Shown: positions 31,108 to 43,500 of the stretch, in pieces
Layout: every line of letters starts with the position of its first letter
Position numbering within the stretch: the stretch's first letter is position 1
Assembly (NCBI GenBank): GCA_021209875.1
Contig: JAGYVD010000002.1
Location: 1,178,001-1,242,000, forward strand
DNA: 64,000 nucleotides
Reading direction: 5' to 3'
Origin: Rosellinia necatrix
Lineage: Eukaryota > Ascomycota > Sordariomycetes > Xylariales > Xylariaceae
Notes under the pieces: generated by a model
The model's database searches: none
What the model was told of the DNA's origin: nothing
Seen by the model: only the letters and a program-made list of their open reading frames with translations
Translations under genes and position numbers: made by a program

Positions 31108-34100
31108 TTGAACAGAGCTGCCCGGCAGCTCGCCGCCAAGACGTCTTCCCTAAAGAAAAGGAAGATTACAGCCCGGCAATCTACGGCAAGAGATGAAGAA
31201 ATAGAACCCATCAATTCGCCCGACATCCCCGTCCCGTCCTGCGAGCACGACAACGACCTCAACTTCTCTTTTGCTTCGACCTTCGACCAGGGCCCCGCCT
31301 CGCCGGCCTACCTCCGTGCCGACTCGCTCCCCCCAGCCTCGAGCCTCCCTCCCCGGCTGCAGACCAACCACTCGGGCTCTCCAGCATTGGGTGAGGACAG
31401 CTCTTCCGTCGCGAGCTCACCTTCTGGCGCCTACGCCAACCTCACCATCCACAGCGACCGTGGCGCCGACACTCCAGCGCCAGATTTTGCTACCTTCCAC
31501 AGGGGAAACTCACCCTTCACCAAGACCGCCCACCACCGGGCCATTGTGGGCGGTGCTGCCGAGCTCTCAGAACGTGCATCCTCACCACTCAAACGCCGCG
31601 CTTCGAGCATGGAACGGGAGGAGAGTGTGCCAGATGATGTCAACGAAGATGTAGAGATGGTGACCGCGCCCCCTCTTGATGTAACCGGCCCATGCTCGCC
31701 CGTCCCCTCGGATCACGACTCATCAAAGGCGGATAACTCCTCGGGGCTCGTGCCTGGGCCGCAGGAAAATACGCAACCCGTTACTGTGGATGACAGCGCG
31801 GCGATCGCCATTGACACAGCCTTAGGTACCTTCAAAAGATTACTTCCCTCATCTGAGTTACTTAAAACGGCCTGCTAATTGCTTCTAGTCTTGTCACCGC
31901 CGGCGTCGATCGAATCTCATGTAAACGCAATCCGTACACTTGTAGAGGATTTCAACCGAACACCCTGTACTGATGGGCAGGAATGCTACATTGTATCGAA
32001 ACAGTGGCTCGCTAATGTACCGCTCGACTCTACAAAAAAGCATGTGGCTAACGACTTGTCCGCCATTCCTCCAGTCGACAATTCAGACATAATAGAGGAG
32101 ATTATTGCTGACCCATGTGTGGGTAACGGCGTGGTCGATATTACGAAGAAGAAATTTGTTCGATTGAAACACGGTTACGGGGACGAACACTTTGTTCCAT
32201 TCCCTCCGGCAGCCTGGGAGCTCCTGATGCAATGGCCTGGCCTGAAAGAGGGACAGCTCCCCATTCGCCGGACTGCTACTGATAATAGCGAACATCGGGA
32301 TGGAACAAATATTCAGATTGAATACCACCCGCTTGTCCTCACCATACACCGCCTTTGGTCCGCCCACAGTCAGGTACCTGTTGACGCATCCTTGAAAGCG
32401 ACGAACCCTCCTCCCCCTATGCTCGCACGTAGCAGCAATACAAACTATCAGGTCTTTTTAAAACAAGCGAAAGCCATGGTCAGAATTGACCTGACGCAGA
32501 GGGTTCGGGGTTGGCAAATTCCGGACGCCGCAGGGCCACCTACATCGCTAGCCCAACCCAAGGCCGTTGCAAGCCCCCAGACCACGTGGGATCGCCTACT
32601 CGTAGACGTCCAAACGTTTAACGAATTAGAGAGGGGTGGGGAAAGACTACTTATTGATTTCGGAGACTTAATCAATAGTACAAACAATATGTCGAACTCA
32701 AAGGAAGAATCTAGCCAAACTCTCCGGTCTCTCGGTATCCTTAAAGATCAACCTATTGTCCTCGACCCTCATGAAGAGGGCACACAATGGACATCGAACT
32801 ATCTCCCATCAGATACCTCGACGGTCACAGCACGGACCAATTCTACGGCCTTCACAGTTCAAAATCACGCACCCCGCGGCGAGTCAACGATCCCCATTCC
32901 TGCCGGTCCTGTCACGCGTGGAAGAGCGACCAAGTCCGGACGGGTTCTAGGGTGTGTCGGCCTCACTAACCTGGGAAATACCTGCTACATGAACGCCGCC
33001 CTCCAATGTCTTAGGAGCGTCGAAGAACTAACAAAATACTTTTTGGTTGGTGAATGGGAAAAGGAGCTAAACAAATCCAACGTTCTTGCGCACAATGGCG
33101 ATGTCGCTGCTGCCTACGCCCACCTGCTCAAGGAGATACACAAGGACCCGCCTCCGATCTCGACCGCTCCACGACAATTCAAACACACTATTGGTCGTCA
33201 CGCGCCCCAATTCTCCGGCTATGGCCAACAGGATTCTCAAGAATTTCTTGGTTTTCTGCTGGACGGTTTACAAGAAGATCTAAGCCGTGTCAAGAAAAAA
33301 ACCCTATATCGAGAAACCAGATTCCACCGATGAGATGATCGGTGATCACGACGCCATTCGAAAGATGGCTGACGAGGTATGGGATATTACGAGAAAGCGT
33401 GATGACTCAGTCATTGCCGATCTTTTTTACAGGTCTTTACAAGTCGACTTTGGTCTGCCCCATGTGTGATAAGGTCAGCATTACGTTTGACCCGTTCAAC
33501 AATCTAACATTACAATTGCCTATCGCGAATAAATGGAATCACACGATCAAGTTTTTCCCGCTTAACGATAAACCAATCGACATCAGAGTCGAACTGGATA
33601 AACATGACAATGTCAAGGCTTTGAAGCAGTTTATCTCAGTGCGAACGGGTGTTCCCGTTGATCGACTTCACGGTTGTGAGGAATGGAGCAGGAAGTTCTA
33701 TAAGCATTATCTCAACACCATGACTGCAAGCGAGGAGATCACGAATCGCGACAATGCATGGATATTCGAGCTGGAGGCCAAGCCCACAAACTACCCTGGA
33801 ACGGCACCTAAGCAGCAGAAGTACCGGTCCCTGCTTGACGACACTCTGCCTGCGTCGTGGAACGACGAAGACGCAGCAAACCTCCTCGTTCCGGTCATGC
33901 ATCGGAAACCTGCATCTGGGAAAGGTTTCCAGTCTCATAAATGGGAAAGTGTATGTATGCCTCACTTCATCATGGTCACACCGCAAGAGGCAAGGAGTGA
34001 AGACATCATCCGCCGCAAGGTCTTGGAAAAAATAGCAACCCTTACAAGGAGCTCGTTGTTCACGCCAGACGAGTCTGATGTATCCGAAAGCACTGATCCA

Positions 34101-36292
34101 GAACTGATCGGGCCCAATGGCTCTGATACGTCATCATCTACTGGAGGAAAGGTTGTTGCCCGGTCCGTGGAGGGCGAGGACGACATAGTCGATATCAGAA
34201 TGAAAGACACGTCAGACAAAGGCGACGTCGGCAGGTACGTGTAGGCGTATTTATATGGTAGTATGTGAAGAGATTCTAATTAGGTATCACAGTCGATTTC
34301 CCCGGGCGCGATTTAACACCAAAAGGCCGCCTTGGATAAAACCTCAGACCTTCCTCCCTCCTCAATTCCAGAATCTCTTTGAAATGGGAATTTGCACCGA
34401 AACGTCGAGTCCAATCCCCACGGGCAATAACAGTGTCTCAGATGATAGAGACTATCCTAAACTGTCATCCAGGATCCCAGCGGAGCCCCTTTCGGAGGAG
34501 GATCCATTTGATAACGCAACGAATGGCACAGCTTCGAATGATGACAGCAGTTCGGATGAAGCACCACGACGTAGCATCGAAATACCGCTGACGCGTATGA
34601 ATGAAGAAAGTGATGATGATGACAATGGCTCTCCTGTAAAGGTAATCGCAAGGCACTCCGTAATCCCCGCTCCAAAAAAAAAAAAAAAATACATGGCGCA
34701 ACAGACGTACTTCAAATAGGCACTAACGCATTACCAGTCATTCGTCCACCGACCTAAGAACAATCGTTCAGCAAGGAATAGCGCAAAGGCCCCCAACGGC
34801 CGGAAAAAGGCGAAACCGGGGCGACAGTATGGGAGCAAAGGTACCAAAAAGCGTTTACGTCAACAGCAGCGTCAACAGCAAGATAAGCAAAATGGAATCA
34901 ACTTTGAGGACCCCAACAGCCTAAGCGATCCCATCCCAGATGGTGGCCCGCTCATTCGGCTGCGAGAGGGCCTTGTTATTGACTGGTCGGAAACTGCTTA
35001 CCACAAAATATTCGGTGTGGACGGCTCTTTAGAAACCTGGGAGGTGTGTAATACACTACCCGACCCAGCTCTGGATAGGGCGCAAGAAGCACGGGCAAAG
35101 CGCCGGAAGCATGGCCTTACCCTAAAGGAATGTCTTGATGAGTTTGAGCGAGACGAAATACTATCTGAACAGGATATGTGGTACTGCCCTCGCTGCAAGG
35201 AACATCGTCGTGCTAGCAAAAAACTGGATCTCTGGAAGACACCAGATATTCTCATCATCCATCTCAAACGGTTTAGTTCTAGTGGATACCGAAGAGACAA
35301 ACTGGAAACTCTCGTGGAATTTCCTACGGAAAATCTGGATATCACCTCGCGTGTGCTGCAAACCGAGGATGGGAAAAAAGAGATCTACGACCTAATCGGA
35401 GTTGACTGTCATTACGGAGGGTTAGGTGGTGGCCATTATACAGCCTACGCGAAAAACTTCATCAACGACCAGTGGTACAGTTATAACGGTTAGCTAACTC
35501 CCTTGCATTTTTCAGCTCTCTATACTAATTGTTTTAGATTCAACGGTAGCCAAGACGACAACCGACCGCATTGTTGATTCCTCGGCGTATATGCTTTTCT
35601 ATCGCCGACAATCTAACATCCCGCTTGGAGGACACAACCTGCATAGAGTCCTAGAGCGCTTTGTGGATGATGATGACGACAAGATGTCCGGGGTGGGGGA
35701 AGGTCGGCGTCTCGACGAAGGCTTCTCCCGGACTGGGTCGTCGAGCGCGTTACAAGGAGCAGGAGTTTCTCACCAGGTCGAAAATCGTGGTGGGACCTCT
35801 AGTGCGGCTTCCGTCGTTGCTAATAATAGAGGAGAGGATGATATTCCACTGCTTTCCAACTCATGTTTCTCAGCTCGTCACGTCATTGACGAAGACGAAG
35901 GTATCGAGCTAGAAGACTCTAAACCAAGCGCACCACCATTCACAAGCACTTGGAATTTCAATGATGTCCCGAATGACCCCCCAGGCAGTAGCCCGTCTGA
36001 CTCGGGCGCTGCTTCCGACGAAGCTCAACACGACTCCTCTGGCGATGAACGAGCGCTAAGCCCCCTGGATGACATAGAATCTAGCTTTCCGGGCATGTCG
36101 GAGTACAAACTATCGCAGCCTGAAGAAGAACCCCCTTCTTACCTAGATTGTGTGGAGCAGCCTTTTGCTGGCATCACGAATCAGATCACACACCAGGTAC
36201 ACGAAGTCATTCCAAACACCGAACAGGAACCACAATCCGACGACGCAGCAGAAATCCACTTAGACGATAATGACAAAATCAAGATTCCCTAG
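31108..36292 (+). pseudogene. UBP12: DUSP-USP ubiquitin hydrolase (UBP12; USP4/11/15 class), frame broken in two places
   Basis: Cysteine deubiquitinase of the yeast Ubp12 / human USP15 group. Exons as conserved: 31108-31825, 31889-34234, 34293-34641, 34738-35488 and 35538-36292, about 1638 residues. Order: disordered Ser/Pro-rich N-terminus; DUSP domain (VNAIRTLVEDFNR, ECYIVSKQWLANV); catalytic Cys box LGNTCYMNAALQCLR (near 32975-33020); FSGYGQQDSQEFLGFLLDG; Cys pairs CPMC and CPRC; His box GGLGGGHYTAYAKNF with WYSYND across the last intron. A long acidic insert divides the USP fold (34050-34900), as in this class; the tail is acidic. Breaks: one extra A in a seven-A run near 33296-33302 (after RVKKK) and one extra T in a six-T run near 33423-33428 (before TGLYKSTLVCP). 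The frame begins TTGAACAGAGCT with no upstream in-frame ATG; the base before makes ATTGAAC. Everything else is intact. Confidence 0.88.
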
Positions 36293-37494
36293 GTACACGC
36301 CTGGTGGGTCGCAAGAAGTTCTACGGAGGTTCATCTCTCTTCCGAGAGCTCTTAAGCCGCCCAGATTGTAAGCATCTTGCTGTGTCTTGTCAATTTTTCA
36401 AACATAGCAGGTTTTGAAATGCTTCCGGGTTCGTTAGAGGGGACAGGTACTCACCCTGAAAAGGAATCACCAACTGACGCATTACGCAAGCCGTGGTTTT
36501 CAATCATCGCAAGGCTCCAACGTATGACATCCATAACCGTGCATATAAGCGATATGCCAAAAGAACACAACCAAACTCTAGTAGATGGTAAACGGATAAA
36601 ATAGACAAAAGATCCCTTTCCGGTCAGGTTTTTGGACAACCGTGGCCGAATTTACGTCCGGAGGGGTGGGTGGGTTCAACTTGTCGACCGTAAGGACGGA
36701 AAAACTAGCGGTCGGTGCATGCATACCCCGATTGCCGCCACAGACGGTGTGATCGGCTGACGGGTTAGGTTCGGCGTTGCTGTACGGAGTTCCGATAGAT
36801 TACACGAACCTATTGTTCGGTGGGCATCCCCCAATTTTCGGTACTACGCCTGTCCTTTTCCCGAGGGTATACTCTGGTCTTACCGAGCCCTACCTATTGT
36901 CAAGCAGGGTCTTCTCGTTGGGTAATGGCCAACATACTGTGTCCTAGAGTAGGAAATAGCTAGTGGGCAAAGACATAGGTAAGATGATAGAGCATGATCC
37001 CTTGAAATAACACGCATAATAAATATCAATTGGATTGTAGGCAACAGTAGATATAGCGTTTCCCGTATGTGACAGCTACTAGGTCATAATTAGCCATGTC
37101 CGAAGAATAGGCGGCGACTGTGCAAAAGGTAATTCGTGTGGAATGCAACGGGGTGGGGCAGAAGAGGCCCAGGAATCTCGGATGTCAACTAAGGGAGTTG
37201 ATAATACTACACGAGATATTGAAAACTGATATAACCCTAATTTGTTTCGTTCGAGATGCTTATCTCGGTCACACTCTCGGCCATAAGGAGCAAAACGTGG
37301 TTTAGTTAGGTTCAACGTTCGGGGCAAGACGCCTGTCACGTAACAATGCAAGGCCGTAAGTTTCGTTTAGGGCGGCAATAACACCTTCGAGCCACAACAG
37401 ACTACATGCAATCTCCCTCACAGAAAGAAAAAGCACAGCGAAATCTCCCACTCCGACATACTTCCCAGATGCACCCGGTCGTCGATCCCATTCA

Positions 37495-37530
37495 GGGGGG
37501 GGGGGGGGAAGGGGGGGGAAGGGGGGGAAG
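37495..37530 (+). repeat. Long G-runs, possible G-quadruplex
   Basis: Runs of about 14, 8 and 7 G separated by AA, followed by a short GG. The spacing meets the usual pattern for an intramolecular G-quadruplex on the plus strand. No gene lies within 1 kb. Exact run lengths are also error-prone to sequence. Confidence 0.75.
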
Positions 37531-40500
37531 GAGATACATCATCTACAGTTGATAGTCGTCGGACACAACGTCCGTTCCGGACTGTCTCCACCCCTCCCCC
37601 CCTCCGGGTAACTAACTACCTACGTCGTGCCCATGTTTACGCATGCGCGAAGCGCGGGCTTCCTCGCCGTTTCTCGGCGTAGGTGAGGCAGCTCTCTCTC
37701 CACCTTGGTTTCTCAGCTCGAGCTAGCTGGGCTGGGAAGATGGGCAGTAGGTAAAGTAGTAGGCATGTACGTTTTCTTTGCGGCCTTGCCGCGGTTATTT
37801 TTTACTCTTCTTCTTCTCCTTCTTCGTCATCTTCTTCTTCTGCTAATTAGAAGCGGTGGGGTATCTCGTGCCGGGATATGATGCATCAGGGATTTGATAG
37901 CCGGTCTAGTCACTGGCTTCGATCAAGGGTATCGAGGTGGTTATCTTGTGAGGAGATGGACACGCTGGTGGATTCGTCATGTCTTTTTTTTTTAGAGTTG
38001 TGCCTAATATTGAGCGAGTGTTATTCATCATGGTGATGATGATGATGCGTGGCAGTAGCCGCGGCGTGGCAAATAACCTAGTGGATATTTTATTTTACTC
38101 TCAGTATGTCCAGCTGGTCTTTTTTTTGGCGGGATTGTTCTCTTGGATCATGGCCGTTGGGTAGATTCCCCCCACCAAGTGTGTCACTCTACTATTTGAG
38201 GATCGCGGGGCAGGTAGACGTGGTTGGTCTCTCGCCGTTGGACCATCTGGAATAGTCTTACGAATACTTGCGCGGGATGGGGAGGAATATCGTTGTCAGG
38301 CACGGTCCCGACGTCGTCGATGCAATATCACGTACCAAAAAAACCAAATCCAGACAGAGGCTCCCCAGGCTGGTCGACTCCACGTCGTTGGCAAAAGTCC
38401 GGTTTGGGATATACATATCCAGGTGAAGGGGATGATCACCCACAAAAAAAAAAAAGATCCTCGTGGAGATGGGGGCTCTTGGCGTTTTCCTTTCACTCGC
38501 GCTCTCGTCACGTTTATTCGAAATCCCCACGCAACTTCGTGGCGATGCGGCATCGGTGTCCCCGTCCGGCGGGCTGGCCGCCAACCCCTCTCCACCGCCG
38601 TTAGCCTCCGGCTTTAAATAGAGGTAAGCGTCATCAGCACCACGAAGCGAGCGAGCTGGTGCTCGGGTCCCAGTATGACAGACAGCTAGACAGACAGACA
38701 GACAAACAAACAATCCGGGCAAGTTTGCCGTGGTCTGGATCAGGGGTCCTGCGACCCGAGGTGAGGGCACACCCATCAATCACTCCGCGGGTTGGGACCA
38801 GCCATGCTCCCCCGACCCTTATGACGCCCACGGGCTACACTGGCGCGTGTCGTCTTCGGGCTAGAATTGGAGCGTTTATCTTGGCTGGCTGAGAAGACAT
38901 CGGCTTGGTTGGCTTCTTTGGCGAACGGCGTTTTACGCGACACTTGATGCTCCACCTTTCCCCCCTTCTACTACAACTACTGTTGCTACTAGAAGTAGTG
39001 TACGAAGTACATGGCATAACGGAAACGGAGCTGGGTCCCATATTTTAGCTTTATGCATAAGCACGAGATAGACCCGAAGATTCGGGTTCGCATGGACGAG
39101 ATAGTTAGCGTACCTGGGTGGTAGGCTGTTGAAATGAGTGGGTTGGGGGGCAAATAGATCTCCCAAGGAATGCGGTCATAATACTCGAACGTCAGCCCGA
39201 AAGGTAGACAGACAGTCGGCTGGCCCTCCAGGTTCTATTGCATTCCCATCACTCGGATTTCATAGGTGGCTACCGTATTTGTACCTGTTGCGTGGTTCGG
39301 GTGGGATTTCTCACTGCGAATCCATTTTAGGCACTTGTACTTTCTCACGAGGCGTTCTTCATTCCCGAAGAAAGAAAAAAAGGAAAAAACAACAACAGTG
39401 TAACCAATGTGATGATGGCCTCTGCGGAATAAAGCCCAGCAGGTGGCGTTTGGAACGAAAGAATAATAAACAAACCAGTGCGGAATTATTGCCGGAGAAT
39501 ATGCCTTTGATACATGTACACGATGGGGGCCGTGTGATAGAATAGTCGTGGCTTATTCCAGAGACACCAGAAGCACCGTAGCAAGGGCCATAGAGGCATA
39601 GCTGCTCCGATCATATCCGTACACCATTGTGCAAATACGGCTTAAGCGCGAAGCTAAAGGCGGATGGCTTTTGGTGGGATACATAGTTTGCGGCGCATAG
39701 TTTGCTGAAGCCTATTATTAATCATTAATGCTATGGTGTAACTCCGTCGACTCCATTGGGAAGTTTGTCTCGTGTCTATCGTGTGGCGCCTTAGTAGGGC
39801 TGCATGTGGTGCTTGACCGACGGATGTACATAGATGCAAATCGTGAGTGGCAGCAGCAGACGACTCCTCTGGGTTGATATCAGGGTGTAGCTGAGCGACC
39901 GAAATTTAAGGCTGAGGTTACGCTGCACTATGGTACCTAGTGCTTACCAACGAGGGCCATGACGAGGGTCTGCCACCCGAGCCTGCTTAGGATATTGGAC
40001 AGTGGGTTTGACTGGCCTAGATCAGCCGGCTCAAAAGGCCAACTAATGAAAGGATGAGAAACAAAAGAACAAAAAGACTTGAAGCCTTGCCTGCGGGGGA
40101 TGATCGAGATACGCTGCAAGCTTTGGCGCTAGGTAGCCTGACAACTCTGATATAGATAGACCTAGCTATAATCCGATAGCGGAGTCGAGGGTGATGAGGG
40201 TGATGAGACCCGCCAACGATAACTACCGTTGTATTGGGGGTAGGTAGGTAGGTAGGTAGGCTGATAGCCAAATGGCATTACCAAGTTCTTGTCAAAGCTT
40301 GGTGATGGTGGAGGTTCTGATGAGACATGTCGTCGGCTGCGGGGACGGCTGACGCGACGCATCGGCGGTGATGATACATACATACATACATCCATGGATA
40401 CTGCACATATCTTCTTTGCTCACGATCGGTAACTAGACGGGCGAGGGTTCCCCAAACGATCGACGATAAATAAACCCCGACTGACCTGAAGGATTAAGCG

Positions 40501-43500
40501 GGGCAGCACGATATCTCGCTGGGCTGCCTCATTAGGAACGATTCCTACATGTTAGGAAATGTGCGACAGGGCTAAATGGGGTTCGTCGGGGTGGTATTGC
40601 CTTTCTAGTATCTAGACTGGCTCTACCTCTCGACAACGTACAGTTCCTATTCCACACTCAGACACACTGTTTAGTAATCGTATCGATTGACCACAGAGCA
40701 GGTAACTAGGCAGGTTAGGTAGTGTAGTCTGAGTGCAGTCATCTCTGCAGGAAGCACACCTGCAGCAGGTTGACAGGAGGTTGACAGTAGGTAGTGTAGG
40801 TAGGTAGGCAGTATTAGCCCGATGTGTAGAATGAACTCTTTCTTGTCCACACCGTCGGGTCTAATAAAGAAACTTGCCTCTTTCGTCTCCCCACACCGAA
40901 CACCCGCGTGTTTCCTTCGCAAAAACGTTTCCTCGTCACTGCTTTAGAAAGGAAAGGTTGCCGACATGCGCCAAGGGGATCCCTTCTTGTGCAACACATC
41001 TGAGGCCGGCCCGGCCCTGCATCGCATGACTAGAGATAAAACCGACCAACTGGGTGTCCTTCGAATTAGGCTAGAGGTGCGGGCTCCCATCCCCGCGCGC
41101 GGGCTTCTGGCTTGTCCTGTGTCTGTTGTATGTACGCCAGATATAAGCATATAGTTAATTTCAGCTTTTATCTACTCAGCTCTCCGCAACACTGGCCTGC
41201 CCATGTTGCGACCTCGCTCGGCGTCAAGGCTTCCGGGCATCCTAAGGCCTGTGAGCAGGCAGACAGTGTATAGTGTATTGTTACCTAAAGTATGTGGTAA
41301 TTTATGTGGTAATTCTGCAGCGGTACGTTATCGTTGGGCTCAGAGAGGAGGTATGAACAGATCACTCATGGGCTTGTTACTCCTCGCTACGCGCTTGATT
41401 AGGAAAGTCCTCGCGAACGAGAAGTCCAAGCAGCTTTCGTGGAGAAGGTCGAATCGTCCGGCACTGGTTCACTGACATGATCTTTCTGCAGAGTACTGTA
41501 GTTTATCCATGTCGCGATATTGCCGACCCACGTGCCGCCCCGAGCGTTTATGCACGGGAATACCAACGGGTTTGTCACTTGCAGACGGATATCCTTCCTA
41601 TTCATCACAACCGCGGCGCTGGGATTCGATCCAGCGGGGTCCAGCACGTCGGTCAGTAGCTGTTTTGAGCTGAGCTTGGTGAATCTTGTATTACCCGACG
41701 GAGCCTCTACTACACTCGCGGAAGTAGGGATGCAACGAAGCGGCATGTCACTCCACGATAGGCCAAACTGTCGGCGCTCAAGCTACGGCGGTGGAGAGTA
41801 AGCCACACTGTAGCACGCGTATATATCGACTGGAAAACGTCATGACACATTGAAGACAGGCCGGCTCAGCAACAGTAGTCCTGATTAGGGAGTGCAACGG
41901 TATTCCTCGTCCCACAACCGTAGCAACTATACACTTAATTTCAGGGTCCTGGTCTGGGGTCTGAAGATTGGGTGTGTTACAATAGGTAGTTGTAGTTATA
42001 TCCAACTGTGGATGGCGGTATGTATATCGAAGGCGATGCGGATTTCTCCGTTTGTAGCCCGCCTCCAACGGTAGTTGTCTGGAATCGCTCGTCCGGTTCG
42101 CTGGTACAAGGTACACTTGGGGCAGTAGGTAGTACTGCACTCGCATTGTGGACGGTACTAGACGAATGGGGGTGATATAGAGGGGTCAAAATTGCGTTAT
42201 AAAGGTATTTCGCCTTGATACAGCCCCAGCCTTATTTCCGAGCAGTTGAGGGACGGCAATAGCGTACGGTATTTTACGGGGGAGGCGGTCTGGTGGCCAG
42301 TGAAAGGTGTTACTTGTACATGGCGATAATGCTAAACGGCATCGGCGGAGATTGGCGGCGGTATCCATGAAGGAAAAACATGAGGCCTTCTCCCGCCAGC
42401 AGACGCATTCGGTCTGTTACCGATCAACTCAACAGCAAGACGGTGTGTGGTATCGCTACCAGATAGTCACTGCCAACCCCACAAGCGGACAAGACCAGAC
42501 CAAGCACAGCATAGCTGGGGCTCCTCTTCTACTCATCTCATCTTCTGCCTTGGGTTACTACTGTCTTGGTCCTGCCGCCAACAAGGAGTCTCAGGCAGAG
42601 CGTATGGGCCGGCGCCTTCGCCAAGACCATGGGGTTGAGGAACCACGAGTGACGCAGCCAAGCTATTCCCAAGCTATTCTCCAAACCCGACACAAGTTTT
42701 TGTGTGCTAGACAGTTCAATATAGGGAGGTGAAAGCCGTCAACACAGATGTAGAGGGAAAAGACACCGTATGATGCAGTTCAGACGCCAATTCCAGGTAG
42801 TATTCCGGCAGTCCGCTCGCAGCCTGCGCCTGAATCGAGAAGGTGGTAGAGCCACGGCATGTCGGGGCGCGCTGCAGAGAAGCCAACCTAATGGCGTAGG
42901 CCATGCAAACAATTCCTCGACGGAGGTCCCAGGATATTGGGACAGAGCGCCCGTCCGGCAGGGAAACGGTGTCGACGAGGTTGTTCGGTCCAAGTTGCGA
43001 GGTGAGAGATGGGTGATGGATCTACGGAGGGGTAAAGGCTTTCCCTAAAACGTCATTAGGAGATATGAATAGCTTTAGAGGGGGCGATGCTAGATGACGA
43101 AAAGGCATGGGGTACGGCGCTGTACTTGATAAGGAAGGTCGCCCAGGAGGCACGGCATTGTTGATGGGAGCCTTACCTGGGGCTAGGCACCGTAGTACCT
43201 GAACGGTGGCCTGTCTGGGCACCTGGAAGACAGGTTAGGGATGTGTGTACGGTTCCGGCAGTTAACTACCTACCTAGTTGCATCACTGTACAAGCATTAG
43301 CTATAACCTTAGGCACCTAACCTTAGGTTACCTACCTAGGTAGTATACTACCTACTTACCTTGTATAGATAGTGCTTGGATCAACTAAGATGTGTACTAT
43401 CCATCTTGACAATAGGTACCTACTTACCTATCTGGGCACCTACCTAGTCCAGGTACGTACCTACTTACCTAGTAGTGTAGGTAGTGCGATCTACCTACCT

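Noticed and set aside
34642..34737. A-homopolymer frameshift in UBP12 at the poly-A run near 34674
   Set aside because: The run lies inside a canonical intron (GTAATC, CTAAC, CCAG), so it does not affect the protein.
41610..41650. tRNA-like T-arm around GCTGGGATTCGATCCAGC
   Set aside because: The loop would have eight bases and there is no acceptor or anticodon stem on either strand.
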